Shown here: in pieces, positions 25,636-34,042 of the stretch
Layout of the letters: each line of letters opens with the position of its first letter
How positions within the stretch are numbered: position 1 is the stretch's first letter
From: Arthrobacter cheniae
GTDB taxonomy: Bacteria; Actinomycetota; Actinomycetes; Actinomycetales; Micrococcaceae
Direction: 5' to 3'
DNA length: 64,000 nt
NCBI RefSeq assembly: GCF_003602275.1
Contig: NZ_QZVT01000003.1
Coordinates: forward strand, 1-64,000
Translations under genes and position numbers: made by a program
The notes under the pieces: model-generated
What the model was told of the DNA's origin: nothing
What the model saw: the letters and a program-made list of their open reading frames with translations, nothing else
The model's database searches: none

Positions 25636-26133
25636 TCAGGCGGACGGGCCCTCGCCGAATGCGGACGGGACCTTGCCGAATGAGGACGGGACCTCGCCGA
25701 GTGCGGACCGCAGGGCAACGAGGATCGGCTTGTCCGCGGGAATCCAGGGAAGGTCCTCGACCTCGGTCCCGGCGTCGAGGGGCACCCAGCGCAACTCATC
25801 GTGGTCCTGCAGCGCCTCGGGCTCGCCGGCGGTCACCTCGACGAACCAGACGCGCATCGCGGCCTTCCCGTTGAGGGGCCAACCCTGGTCCGCCGGGCCG
25901 GGGATCTCCGCACCCAGCCGGACGTGAATGCCCAGCTCCTCGTTTAGTTCGCGGTGCAGGGCAGCCTCGCAGGTCTCGCCCGTCTCCACCTTGCCGCCCG
26001 GGAACTCCCACATGCCTGCGAACTGGGGCGGTGACGTACGCCGTGCGACAAGGAGCCTGGTGGGCTGCTCGAGGGAGTCGACGACGGCCGCTCCGACGAT
26101 CTGGAGGGGCTGGTGGAGGGCTGCAGAGGTCAC
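25636..26133 (-). CDS. Nudix hydrolase, MutT type
   Basis: Hydrolyses nucleoside diphosphate derivatives. The resemblance to MutT suggests removal of oxidised dGTP, by inference. The 165-residue product has a full Nudix box at about 46-68 (GGKVETGE...REL.EELGI), followed by the MutT-like WPLNGKAAMRVWFVEV and LRWVPLD. The conserved fold ends near residue 144. The last 22 residues are three copies of a seven-residue unit (ALGEVPS, SFGKVPS, AFGEGPS) encoded by a 21-bp tandem repeat. It is downstream of a small hypothetical gene on the same strand. Confidence 0.87.
   Translation of the reverse strand: MTSAALHQPLQIVGAAVVDSLEQPTRLLVARRTSPPQFAGMWEFPGGKVETGETCEAALHRELNEELGIHVRLGAEIPGPADQGWPLNGKAAMRVWFVEVTAGEPEALQDHDELRWVPLDAGTEVEDLPWIPADKPILVALRSALGEVPSSFGKVPSAFGEGPSA
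25642..25704. repeat. 21-bp tandem repeat in the 3' end of the Nudix gene
   Basis: Three in-frame copies of a 21-bp unit starting GGACGGG(C/A)CC at 25642, 25663 and 25684, with two to three differences between copies. It encodes the heptad repeat at the C-terminus of the Nudix protein. The repeat runs almost to the stop codon, so copy-number change would alter only the tail. Confidence 0.85.
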
Positions 26134-26160
26134 GAGCCGAGTGTAGCGAGGTCCGCAGGG

Positions 26161-26409
26161 TCAGCTTTCTTCCGGGGAGGCGAGTGCGCCGCCCGCAGGC
26201 TTCGTCTGATGCTCCGGATTGTCTTGGCGCCGGTACTCCCCGTGCGGACTCAGACCGGGAACCTGCTGTCCGGCGTTCAGCTCCGTCGAGGTGAAGGCGT
26301 CTTCGAAGAACTCGGCCGCGCTTTCGGTTCCAGGCTCCTCAGGGAGGTTGATGTCCTCGCGTAGGTGCTCCGTCTGCGGCACTTCATATGAATGCGGTGT
26401 CCAGCCCAT
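26161..26409 (-). CDS. small acidic hypothetical protein
   Basis: 82-residue acidic, hydrophilic protein with no recognised domain, signal peptide or membrane segment. The frame is the only long minus-strand one here and fills the space between Nudix (27 bp downstream) and the divergent MFS gene. Its amino-acid composition (many Glu, Pro and Thr, with little Cys and Arg) is unlike the Arg/Ala-rich shadows of this genome. The Shine-Dalgarno sequence is weak (GGA before AATTTAACG). It is probably a real lineage-specific gene. Confidence 0.5.
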   Translation of the reverse strand: MGWTPHSYEVPQTEHLREDINLPEEPGTESAAEFFEDAFTSTELNAGQQVPGLSPHGEYRRQDNPEHQTKPAGGALASPEES

Positions 26410-26649
26410 CGTTAAATTCCATCAGCCGGACGACCCGAATTCCAGCGTTGGCGCAAGCGGATCGGGCCTTGACGCAACCCGGGACCCCGTCCTCGTGCTG
26501 CGAAGGACATTCCCGCTATCGTCCCGGTCATCACCTAGGCTTGATGATGACGACGGCGTCCGCGTCGCCCCGACCGAACATGCATGCCCGCTTCGGCCGG
26601 CACAGCGGCCGAACCCTATTCTTCGACTACTTTTGCCGCTAGGACACCC

Positions 26650-27927
26650 ATGACTGCCTCCGCTCACCCGACACCTCCGTCCCAGCGCCTGTCCGGCCGT
26701 CGCCTTACCCTCGCCATCGGTGCCCTGGCGGTCGGCGGCTTCGCCATCGGAACCACCGAGTTCACCATCATGGGACTGCTGGAGGAGATGCGTGCCGACC
26801 TGGGCATCGACTACGCGCAGGGGGGCCACGTCATCTCGGCCTACGCTCTCGGCGTGGTCATCGGCGCTCCGATCCTCGCCACCATTGGCGCGAAGAAGCC
26901 CCAACGGACCGTGGCACTGGCCCTCATGATGGTCATCACCCTGGCAAACATCTCGTCCTTCTTCGCTTCCGGCTTCGGCTGGATGCTGGCCTCGCGCTTC
27001 CTGTCCGGACTCCCCCACGGCGCGTATTTCGGCGTCGCTGCCGTTCTCGCCGCGACGCTGGCCGATCCGGCCAGACGCGGACGCGCCATCTCGATGGTGA
27101 TGCTCGGCCTCAGCATCGCGAACGTGGTGGGAGTGCCCTTCGCGACCTGGCTCGGCCAGCAGTTCGGCTGGCGCTCCATGTTCCTGCTCGTGGGAGTGAT
27201 CGGCATCGGGACCCTCGTGCTCATCCGCGCCTTCGTACCGGCAGTCCCGGTACGGCCGGGCGCCAGCATCCGCACGGAACTGGGGGCATTGCGCCGGCCC
27301 CAACTGTGGATGACCCTGCTCATCGGCATCGTCGGTTTCGGCGGCTTCTTCGCCGTGTACTCGTACATCTCGCCGATCATGACCGAGGTGGCGGGACTGG
27401 ATGTATCGCTGCTGCCCCTCGTCGTCGCCCTGTACGGCGTGGGGATGGTCGTCGGTAACATCCTCGGTGGACGACTCGCCGACCGCTCTATCATGGGGAG
27501 CATCTACGGGGTCATGGCGGCCATTACGGTGGTCCTGCTCCTGTTCCCCCTTGCAGCATCGACACCGTGGTCGGCCTGCCTCTTCGTCTTCCTGGTGGGA
27601 GCCAGCGGATCGACACTCATCCCGCCCCTTCAGGCCCGACTCCTGGACGTGTCGCCCGGCGCGCCGTCACTCGCCTCCTCGATGAACCACTCGGCCCTCA
27701 ATACCGCCAATGCACTGGGCGCAGCGGTGGGAGGTGCCGTCATCACCGCGGGCTGGGGCTTCACCTCGCCGGCGCTGGTCGGCGCCGGCCTCGCTGTCCT
27801 CGGACTCGGCGTCGCCGTGATCAGCGGACGCATGGACCGCAGCGATGCGTCGGCAACGTCGTCGGAGGCACCTGATGCCCCGCAGACGACGTCGGTCGCC
27901 TCAGACCAGACGCTGCGCGCGCGCTGA
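26650..27927 (+). CDS. MFS transporter, AraJ-like efflux family
   Basis: Twelve-helix major facilitator protein of 425 residues in the cytoplasmic membrane. LAVGGFAIGTTEFTIMGLLE starts helix 1 in the manner of AraJ/YdhP-type drug:H+ antiporters, and GRAISMVMLGLSIANVVGVP fits helix 5. SRFLSGLPHGAYFGVA is also typical. The substrate is unknown. The Shine-Dalgarno sequence is weak; the ATG at 26650 is chosen because the protein then begins just before the first helix. A TAGGCT hexamer at 26536-26541 could serve as -10. Its last 27 bp overlap the convergent TrmH gene. Confidence 0.88.
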   Translation: MTASAHPTPPSQRLSGRRLTLAIGALAVGGFAIGTTEFTIMGLLEEMRADLGIDYAQGGHVISAYALGVVIGAPILATIGAKKPQRTVALALMMVITLANISSFFASGFGWMLASRFLSGLPHGAYFGVAAVLAATLADPARRGRAISMVMLGLSIANVVGVPFATWLGQQFGWRSMFLLVGVIGIGTLVLIRAFVPAVPVRPGASIRTELGALRRPQLWMTLLIGIVGFGGFFAVYSYISPIMTEVAGLDVSLLPLVVALYGVGMVVGNILGGRLADRSIMGSIYGVMAAITVVLLLFPLAASTPWSACLFVFLVGASGSTLIPPLQARLLDVSPGAPSLASSMNHSALNTANALGAAVGGAVITAGWGFTSPALVGAGLAVLGLGVAVISGRMDRSDASATSSEAPDAPQTTSVASDQTLRAR

Positions 27928-28902
27928 GGCGTACAGGCAGACCGTTGCGGCCGTTCCTACATTGAGGGACTCGGCGCTGCCGTAGATCGGGACGGCGACA
28001 CGGGCGTCTGCGGCCTCGGTCACCTCGGCGGCGAGTCCCTGTGCCTCGTTACCGAAGAGCCAGGCTCCCGGATCCTCGAGACGCACGGAGCGGACGTGTT
28101 CTGCCGCCCCACGGGCCTCAAGACCTGATCCCCGTGCCGGCAGCGCGTCCGACGACGGAAAGTCCCCGCCGCCGGTGTCCTGGCCCGGTTCTCCTGTCCC
28201 GAACCTTCGCGCGGCGCTGGCATCCTGCAGGTCGTCGAGGCTGATGGTGCCGTGGCCGTCCGCGGCGAGCACCGTCATCCCGGCGGACCGCAGGCGTTCG
28301 GTGAGCCCCTCGAGCTCCACGCCGATGACGATGGGCAGGTGGAACAGTGAACCCACCGTGGAACGGACGGTCTTCGGGTTGTACGGATCGACGCTGGAAC
28401 CGGTCAGGATGACCGCGTCGGCACCGGCGGAATCGGCTGCGCGGATGATGGTGCCGGCATTGCCCGGATCGCGCACCTCGACCAGCACGGCCACGAGCCG
28501 TGGACCGGAAGCGAGGACGTCGTCAAGCGGGCTGTCGACGAATCGGCAGACCGCGATGAACCCCTGGGGCGTGACGGTGGAGGACATGGCGGCCAGCACC
28601 TCGGCCGTCACCATACGGACGATCGGGGCACCACCGGACGCGAGGAGGTCGGCGATGTCCTCATGGCGCTCGAGCGCCTCGGCCGTCGCGTACACATCGA
28701 CGACGACACCGCCGCCCGCACCGTCGTCGTGCTTCTCGAGGTGCAGGCGTAGTGCCTCACGTACGGCCTGGGGTCCCTCAGCCAGGAACTCACGCCGCCT
28801 TAAACGCGACGGACGCCCGGCCAGGCGTGCCACCTCCTTCACCCGATCAGCCTGGGTGTTGGTCATCAGTGGAGCCTGGGGGCGTCCGTTCACAGTCATC
28901 AT
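27901..28902 (-). CDS. TrmH/SpoU family RNA 2'-O-methyltransferase
   Basis: SPOUT-fold methyltransferase acting on rRNA or tRNA ribose; the target is not deducible. The N-terminal substrate-binding domain includes SRLRRREFLAEGPQAVREAL. The C-terminal knot includes VEVRDPGNAGTIIRAADSAG, AWLFGNEAQGLA and VPIYGSAESLNVGTAATVCLY. An inserted stretch of about 40 residues (RFGTGEPGQDTGGGDF and beyond) interrupts the knot domain and is not conserved in the family. The start could be 28902, 28899 or ATG 28866; none has a clear Shine-Dalgarno sequence. It lies 41 bp after rplT on the same strand. Confidence 0.88.
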   Translation of the reverse strand: MMTVNGRPQAPLMTNTQADRVKEVARLAGRPSRLRRREFLAEGPQAVREALRLHLEKHDDGAGGGVVVDVYATAEALERHEDIADLLASGGAPIVRMVTAEVLAAMSSTVTPQGFIAVCRFVDSPLDDVLASGPRLVAVLVEVRDPGNAGTIIRAADSAGADAVILTGSSVDPYNPKTVRSTVGSLFHLPIVIGVELEGLTERLRSAGMTVLAADGHGTISLDDLQDASAARRFGTGEPGQDTGGGDFPSSDALPARGSGLEARGAAEHVRSVRLEDPGAWLFGNEAQGLAAEVTEAADARVAVPIYGSAESLNVGTAATVCLYASARAQRLV

Positions 28903-28912
28903 CTACCGGGTG

Positions 28913-28930
28913 CGCGGGCCAGGACCCGCG
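28913..28930 (-). terminator. weak hairpin after rplT
   Basis: CGCGGG (28913-28918) and CCCGCG (28925-28930) form a 6-bp stem with a 6-nt loop between rplT and the TrmH gene. It has no T-run on either side, so it is at best a partial terminator. Confidence 0.25.
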
Positions 28931-28943
28931 GCAGCCGATGTGC

Positions 28944-29333
28944 CTAGGCCGAAGCCTTGAGCGGAGCCGACGTGTCGGCCGGCAGGGCGTTCTTGGCGAG
29001 CTGGACGAGCGCAGCGAAAGCGGCGCCGTCAGTCACGGCAAGATCGGCGAGCATACGGCGGTCGACCTGGATCTCGGCGGCCTTGAGGCCCTGGATCAGT
29101 CGGTTGTAGGTCAGTCCATTGGCGCGGGACGCAGCGTTGATGCGCTGGATCCACAGCCGGCGGAAGTCGCCCTTGCGCTTGCGGCGGTCGCCGTAGCTGT
29201 AGACGAACGAGTGGAGCAGCTGCTCCTTGGCCTTGCGGTACAGGCGCGAGCGCTGTCCACGGTAGCCCTTGGCGCGCTCGAGGATGACGCGACGCTTCTT
29301 GTGGGCATTGACTGCCCGCTTCACACGTGCCAC
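28944..29333 (-). CDS. rplT: 50S ribosomal protein L20
   Basis: Large-subunit assembly protein that binds 23S rRNA. It has 129 residues. The N-terminal basic arm [20 protein letters not shown] and the [20 protein letters not shown] core are diagnostic. It is the last gene of infC-rpmI-rplT, 92 bp after rpmI. Confidence 0.98.
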   Translation of the reverse strand: MARVKRAVNAHKKRRVILERAKGYRGQRSRLYRKAKEQLLHSFVYSYGDRRKRKGDFRRLWIQRINAASRANGLTYNRLIQGLKAAEIQVDRRMLADLAVTDGAAFAALVQLAKNALPADTSAPLKASA

Positions 29334-29425
29334 GTGTGTACTCCTTCAGTTCTTCTCCGGTCACGGCCGTAGCCGCAGCACCGCACCGATGGTGCGCGCG
29401 CTTTCCCGAAGGGATGGATTGGTGG

Positions 29426-29620
29426 TTAGATGCCGAGCATCTTCTTGATGACCTTGGTGTCGGCCTTCGAGACGATCTTGTCGCTTGCAAGGCGGCGGGT
29501 CAGGGTCGAGGACTTGTGCTCCAGGTAGTGGCGGCGGTTGGCCTGCTGGCGCTTGAGCTTTCCGCTACCGGTCAGCTTGAAGCGCTTCTTGACGCCGCTG
29601 TGGGTCTTCATCTTCGGCAT
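29426..29620 (-). CDS. rpmI: 50S ribosomal protein L35
   Basis: 64-residue basic ribosomal protein beginning [20 protein letters not shown]. Middle gene of the infC-rpmI-rplT operon. GAAGGAGA lies upstream of the ATG. A small perfect hairpin (29668-29674 with 29677-29683) lies in the gap to infC. Confidence 0.98.
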   Translation of the reverse strand: MPKMKTHSGVKKRFKLTGSGKLKRQQANRRHYLEHKSSTLTRRLASDKIVSKADTKVIKKMLGI

Positions 29621-29724
29621 GGGAACCGATCTCCTTCTTGTAGCCGGGGCGGATGCACCCGGAGGTCGGCACCCGAGGGTGCCTGCTGGTTGTCGAACAT
29701 GCCCGGCAGGGACAGGGCGCGAGC

Positions 29725-30945
29725 CTAGTCCGTGCTTCCGGGCTTGGGACGGCTGGTCGGGCTCTTGGAGGGAGCCGCCCTGCCGGCAGGCTTGGGGGTC
29801 GCCGACGGCTTCGGCGCTCCGGGCTTCGGCATGACCGATGGCTTGGCTGCCGGCTTCGGTGCCGCGGCGGCTTGAGGTGCAGTCGCTGTGGCGGGATCGG
29901 ATGCCGGAGCTGCGGCAGGATTCGGTGCCGGGGCCGTTGCCGGCCTCGGTGCGGACGAGGTCGTTGCCGGCCTCGGTGCGGACGAAACCGGACGGGACGC
30001 TGCCGGACGCTCTGTAGCAGGCCTCGGTGCAGACGAAACCGGACGGGACGCTGCCGGACGCTCGCCGGTGGGCCTGGAGGAGGTCGACCGCGGGGCCGAC
30101 GACGGGACGCGCTCCGGAGCGGCCTTCGGCGACTCCGTCCTGGGTGCCGACGTCGTCGGTGCTTCGGTCCTCGGAGCGGCGGCAGCCTGTGGCTGATCCG
30201 CAGTCTCTGGCACCTCGACCGCAGGTGTCTCCGGTGCGGCCGCTTCGGGTGCCTCGGGCTGCGTGTTGATGGCGTAACCCTCCGGCAGCAGGTCCGCGAG
30301 GGACTGCGTGAACGGAGCATTATCGCTACCTGACGTGTCCACGCGTACGGGGCCGTCTCCGGACTTGGCAGCCTCGTTGGCCGCCTTCGCGTCGGCGCGC
30401 TGGGTCTCGCGTCGGGCTTCCGCCTTTGCCTCGGCCTTGTTCTTCGTGGGGCCGATCACCATGACCATGTTGCGGCCGTCGATGCGCGGAGTCGACTCCA
30501 CGACACCGACCTCGGCGACGTCATCTGCGAACTTCTGCAGCAGACGGATACCCATCTCGGGGCGCTGCTGCTCACGTCCGCGGAACTGGATCATGGCCTT
30601 GACCTTGTCGCCGGCACCGAGGAATCGCATGGCGTGCCCGCGCTTCGTCTCGTAGTCGTGCGTGTCGATCTTCAGGCGGAAACGAATCTCCTTGAGGACC
30701 GTGTTGGTCTGGTTCTTCCGCGCCTCGCGGGCCTTGACGGCCGCTTCGTACTTGTACTTACCAAAATCCATGAGCTTGGCCACCGGAGGCTTTGCCTGCG
30801 GTGCTACCTCAACCAGATCCAGGTCGGACTCGGCGGCAAGTCGGAGGGCGTCTTCGATTCGGACGATTCCTACCTGTTCGCCGGCAGGTCCAACCAACCG
30901 CACCTCGGGAACGCGGATACGATCATTGATTCTTGGCTCGCTAAT
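29725..30945 (-). CDS. infC: translation initiation factor IF-3 with long Ala/Pro-rich tail, ATT start
   Basis: Binds the 30S subunit and checks start codons. The IF3 core (residues 1-168) begins [20 protein letters not shown] and includes [16 protein letters not shown] and [19 protein letters not shown]. The start is placed at ATT 30943-30945, because AGGAG lies 6 nt upstream, the conserved protein begins there, and no ATG, GTG or TTG fits. IF3 is known to repress its own mRNA through a rare start codon. After the core come a charged helix and about 200 residues rich in Ala, Pro, Ser and Thr, so the product is 406 residues against the usual 180. The tail is encoded partly by a 51-bp repeat. 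The tail's function is unknown. Confidence 0.93.
   Translation of the reverse strand: MSEPRINDRIRVPEVRLVGPAGEQVGIVRIEDALRLAAESDLDLVEVAPQAKPPVAKLMDFGKYKYEAAVKAREARKNQTNTVLKEIRFRLKIDTHDYETKRGHAMRFLGAGDKVKAMIQFRGREQQRPEMGIRLLQKFADDVAEVGVVESTPRIDGRNMVMVIGPTKNKAEAKAEARRETQRADAKAANEAAKSGDGPVRVDTSGSDNAPFTQSLADLLPEGYAINTQPEAPEAAAPETPAVEVPETADQPQAAAAPRTEAPTTSAPRTESPKAAPERVPSSAPRSTSSRPTGERPAASRPVSSAPRPATERPAASRPVSSAPRPATTSSAPRPATAPAPNPAAAPASDPATATAPQAAAAPKPAAKPSVMPKPGAPKPSATPKPAGRAAPSKSPTSRPKPGSTD
29970..30064. repeat. 51-bp direct repeat in the infC tail
   Basis: Two nearly identical copies (about 29970-30013 and 30021-30064, period 51 bp) encode the 17-residue unit [17 protein letters not shown]. 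Shorter partial copies (SSAPRPAT) flank them at 29946-29980. All are in frame, so slippage changes tail length without breaking IF3. Confidence 0.85.
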
Positions 30946-31243
30946 GTGTGGCTCCTGTAAATTTCTGAACGGAAACCGCCTGCAAACGAAAGAAGGCCTT
31001 CCATTGCATGCGCAATCGAAGGCCTCGGTAACCGGTTCTGGGAATTCGGGGGAAGCGTGAGCTCCCCGCACGATCATCTGCAGGACCGACCAGGTGACCC
31101 GGCTGCCTGCAATGCGGCCAAGGGCCGCACCAGGCAAACGCGGGTGGGAGAGGACTCCGCTTGCATTCCGGTCCGTTGCAGGTGGCTCCTTGCAGAGCAC
31201 AGCGAGTAACAGTGACCGGGTGGTCTATGCCAAGCTTACCAGT
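30946..31243 (-). promoter_or_regulatory. structured infC leader region
   Basis: The 298-bp gap between infC and the divergent DUF1844 gene is rich in inverted repeats on the minus strand: TGCGGCC/GGCCGCA (31113-31119 with 31123-31129), a GGGGAGC/GCTTCCCC hairpin around 31050-31070, and a terminator-like hairpin at 30994-31025. This architecture suggests an RNA leader that controls infC-rpmI-rplT. Leaders controlled by L20 or IF3 are known in other phyla, but I do not recognise this one. A possible 30-codon frame (31074-31166) has no convincing ribosome site. Confidence 0.5.
30994..31025 (-). terminator. intrinsic-terminator-like hairpin in the infC leader
   Basis: 30994-31001 pairs with 31018-31025, and 31003-31007 with 31012-31016, with one C-C mismatch and a 4-nt loop. 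On the minus strand the stem is followed by TTCTTTCGTTT. It ends about 38 nt before the infC Shine-Dalgarno sequence, the position expected of a transcription attenuator. No gene ends here on that strand, so it is not an ordinary end-of-gene terminator. Confidence 0.65.
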
Positions 31244-31687
31244 ATGAACACGCCACACGACAATCCGCAGCACTCCCCCGATCCCGAACCTGCGAACCCG
31301 TCCCGGCGCAGCTTCACGGAGGAGAACCAGGATGGCCCGGACGCAGCGGAGCAGGACGTCCGTCAGCAGATGCGCGACATCTCCGAGGTGGCCGCCGTCG
31401 AGGTCATCGTCACGTCGGCCGTCCACCTCATGAGCGCAGCGGCCGTGAAGTGCGGCCTGGGGCACGAGGAGAATGCCGAGCAACTCAAGGACCTCGACGA
31501 GGCGCGCAAGCTCATCACCGCCCTCGCCGGCTTCGTCACCGCAGCTGCGCCCGAGATCGGCTCCCAGCACGCCGGTCCCTTGCGCGACGGCCTCCGGTCA
31601 CTCCAACTCGCGTTCCGGGAGGCGTCCATCATTCCCGATCCTCCGGGCAAGGGGCCCGGCGAGAAGTACACCGGTCCGGTCAACTGA
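31244..31687 (+). CDS. DUF1844 protein
   Basis: 147-residue soluble protein of unknown function. The conserved block is SEVAAVEVIVTSAVHLMSAA followed by AAVKCGLG, as in DUF1844, then a helical region (KDLDEARKLITALAGFV). The N-terminal 45 residues are polar and disordered. No Shine-Dalgarno sequence precedes the ATG, so translation may be leaderless. It is divergent from infC and followed by a good terminator. Confidence 0.85.
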   Translation: MNTPHDNPQHSPDPEPANPSRRSFTEENQDGPDAAEQDVRQQMRDISEVAAVEVIVTSAVHLMSAAAVKCGLGHEENAEQLKDLDEARKLITALAGFVTAAAPEIGSQHAGPLRDGLRSLQLAFREASIIPDPPGKGPGEKYTGPVN

Positions 31688-31717
31688 CCGGCCTGCACCA
31701 CGACGGCTGTCCCGCGG

Positions 31718-31748
31718 GAGGCCCGCGCCGATGGACGGTGCGGGCCTC
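31718..31748 (+). terminator. terminator after the DUF1844 gene
   Basis: 31718-31730 pairs with 31736-31748 (one G-T pair) around a 5-nt loop and is followed by TCTTGTTC. It lies 31 bp after the stop codon. Confidence 0.8.
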
Positions 31749-31843
31749 TCTTGTTCCCGGCACCTTCCTCCTGCTGCTTCCTGCCCTACTCCTGTCCGTG
31801 CCGTCGTACGCACGTGCGGGTCTTCCGGGGGCAGGGGTACCGC

Positions 31844-33145
31844 CTACCGCAGCGCCTGCGCTGCGTCGGGCCGGATCGGTCCCAGGGGCCTGGTGCGCAT
31901 CGAGAAGCCGACGACGCCGATCAGCGAGGACACCACCGCCACGGCGGTGAAGCCACCCCAGGGTCCGGTCGCGTCGATGAGGACGCCTGCGACGGGAGCT
32001 CCGAGTGCGACCCCCGAGGTCAGCGCTGATCCGTACCAGCCCATCGCCTCGCCCCTGCGGTCCTCCGCCACGAGATCGGCGACCTTCTCCGAAGCAGCGG
32101 AGAGGACCGGCGCGCACAGCAACCCCGCGGGGATAGACAGCAGGGCCAGGGACAGCGTCGTGTCGGCGAAGGCCAGGGGCAGCGTCAGCAGTGCCATGCC
32201 GAGCAGGAGGAGCGACGGCGGGATGGGCCTGTGCAGCGCTCCGTAGAGGACTCCACCCACCACGGATGCCGCGCACCAGGCGACGAAGACCAATCCGAGT
32301 TGCTCCTCGTTGCCGGAGAGCTCGAGCGCCGCGATGATCCCGACCTCGGTTCCGGACAGCACGAGCCCGGCCCCGGCGGCGACGACCATCACGATGACGA
32401 GGGGGACTGTCAGCCACGGCAGTGCCCTGCGCACACCCCTGCGGACGAGTGAGTCCTTCGCGGCGGGTTCGGCGCCGGAGTTTCGCGCACCGATGAGGTC
32501 GGCTGCAGCTTCGCCGACATTGGACGGGGCGGCCGCGGTGACCGTGACGGCGTCGGGCAGTTGCTCGGAGCGTGTCGGCGGGTTGAACCACATGAGGAAG
32601 AGCCCCGCCGACGCCGTGGCGATTCCCACGAGCGTCAGACCGAGCACGGTGGAGACCTGCGTGGCGAGGACGACGCCCACCGCCGGACCCGCCATGAAGA
32701 TGACCTCCGTGGAGATCGCGTCGAGGGTGAACGCGGTGCGCCGGCGGTTGCCCTCGACGAGGACGCCGAGGGCCTGACGGATGACGGAGAAGGCCGGCAG
32801 TGTGAACAGGCCGCCCACGAGGGCGGCGACGAGCAGCCAGTGGTAGGGCAGGTGCGGGGCTACGGACCAGATGATCGCCTCGGCCACCACCGACGGGATC
32901 AGTGCACGCCGCAATCCGGCGCTGTCGATCCGCCGGCCACGCCAGGGGGCACCGACGGCTATGCCGATGGTGACGACGGCGGCCACCGCGCCCGCCTCGG
33001 CATAGCCGCGGTCGAGGGTCTGCACCACGTGCAGTGTCAGCAGCACCCCCGCAGCCGAGTGCGGGAACCGGGCGATCATCCCGACGATCAGCAACCTCCG
33101 GACGGAGCGGATGCGCAGCAGGTCCCGGTATACGGCGAAGTTCAC
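31844..33145 (-). CDS. MFS transporter
   Basis: 433-residue, about 12-helix membrane protein. It begins MNFAVYRDLLRIRSVRRLLI, a pattern of MFS proteins common in Actinobacteria. DRGYAEAGAVAAVVTIGIAVG and a later VSTVLGLTLVGIATASAGLF helix are visible, with a cytoplasmic loop of about 45 residues between the two halves. The substrate is unknown. It follows the SseB-like gene by 27 bp on the same strand, as the last gene of the his run. Confidence 0.87.
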   Translation of the reverse strand: MNFAVYRDLLRIRSVRRLLIVGMIARFPHSAAGVLLTLHVVQTLDRGYAEAGAVAAVVTIGIAVGAPWRGRRIDSAGLRRALIPSVVAEAIIWSVAPHLPYHWLLVAALVGGLFTLPAFSVIRQALGVLVEGNRRRTAFTLDAISTEVIFMAGPAVGVVLATQVSTVLGLTLVGIATASAGLFLMWFNPPTRSEQLPDAVTVTAAAPSNVGEAAADLIGARNSGAEPAAKDSLVRRGVRRALPWLTVPLVIVMVVAAGAGLVLSGTEVGIIAALELSGNEEQLGLVFVAWCAASVVGGVLYGALHRPIPPSLLLLGMALLTLPLAFADTTLSLALLSIPAGLLCAPVLSAASEKVADLVAEDRRGEAMGWYGSALTSGVALGAPVAGVLIDATGPWGGFTAVAVVSSLIGVVGFSMRTRPLGPIRPDAAQALR

Positions 33146-33172
33146 GTGTCGTCTTTCTGGCTGACGCCTCCG

Positions 33173-34042
33173 TCAGCTGATGAGTTTGATGTCGAGCGAG
33201 TCGACGCGTTCCACGAAATCGGTGAGCCCGAGCAACGTTCCTCGGAGTGAGGCGACGGCGTCGCGCACCCCCTCCGAGGTCAACCCGGGGCGGAACCGGA
33301 CGTCCATACGCAGCTCGGGCCCCGATCCTCCACCGCAGGCAATGCTACCGTCGGCGCTCCGGCTGAGGACGCCGGCGCCGGGCCGCAGCGCGACGGTGAT
33401 GATGTCCTGGTGATCGAGCGCGGCAGCCCCGACGAGCGAGGACAGCGTCTCGTCCTCATAGGACGGCGTCCACTCGATCTGCTGGGCGAGAGCCCACACG
33501 GCAGGACGGCGCAGGACGAAAGTCAGGTCGGCGCCCGGGTCGAGCACCATGAGTTCGGCGCCCTCGGCTACCGCGGCGAGGGCGGCGCGGGAGGCGTAGG
33601 CTGCGACGGGCCGTGCATCCGCGTGCCAGCGCTCGAGAGCCACGGTGGACGAGAAGACGGGCAATGCCTTCCGACCGTCAGGAGCCGTGAGCGTGACGAG
33701 CGCCATGTCGGCTTCCTTGTCGGAGTGCATGCCGGCGCGGGACGCGGCAGCGGCCTCCCCGGGCTCGCTCAGCCGGGCCACGATCGGGATGAAGACCCGC
33801 GCCGTGGTGAGCGACTCGAAGACCTTCCGCTCGAGCGGTCCGGGCTGGTCCGGTTGCAGGACGACCAGCGCCGCCACGGCGGCAGCGAGCCGGGGATCGG
33901 CGGTGCCGTCGTCGTCGTCGAATGCGTGCAGGGGATTGTCCGGACCCGAGAGGTCGCGGCCGGCCCACGGTCGACCCGCGGAGTCGCCGGTATTACCCGC
34001 GAGTGCAGCGGCGATATGGGCGGGGAGCTGCCTGCCCGTCAC
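33173..34042 (-). CDS. SseB family protein
   Basis: 289-residue soluble protein. The middle segment [20 protein letters not shown] and the flanking hydrophobic blocks match the SseB N-terminal domain found across Actinobacteria. The function is unknown. The GTG start overlaps the priA stop (GTGA), so it is coupled to histidine synthesis genes. The C-terminal 90 residues (from about 200) form a second alpha/beta block. Confidence 0.85.
   Translation of the reverse strand: MTGRQLPAHIAAALAGNTGDSAGRPWAGRDLSGPDNPLHAFDDDDGTADPRLAAAVAALVVLQPDQPGPLERKVFESLTTARVFIPIVARLSEPGEAAAASRAGMHSDKEADMALVTLTAPDGRKALPVFSSTVALERWHADARPVAAYASRAALAAVAEGAELMVLDPGADLTFVLRRPAVWALAQQIEWTPSYEDETLSSLVGAAALDHQDIITVALRPGAGVLSRSADGSIACGGGSGPELRMDVRFRPGLTSEGVRDAVASLRGTLLGLTDFVERVDSLDIKLIS

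Noticed and set aside
29946..30064. CRISPR-like array
   Set aside because: The repeats are in frame within infC, with no spacers of constant length and no cas genes.
31074..31166. 30-codon leader peptide upstream of infC
   Set aside because: The frame exists on the minus strand, but its ribosome site is poor (AAGGAG is 20 nt away) and it has no run of regulatory codons.
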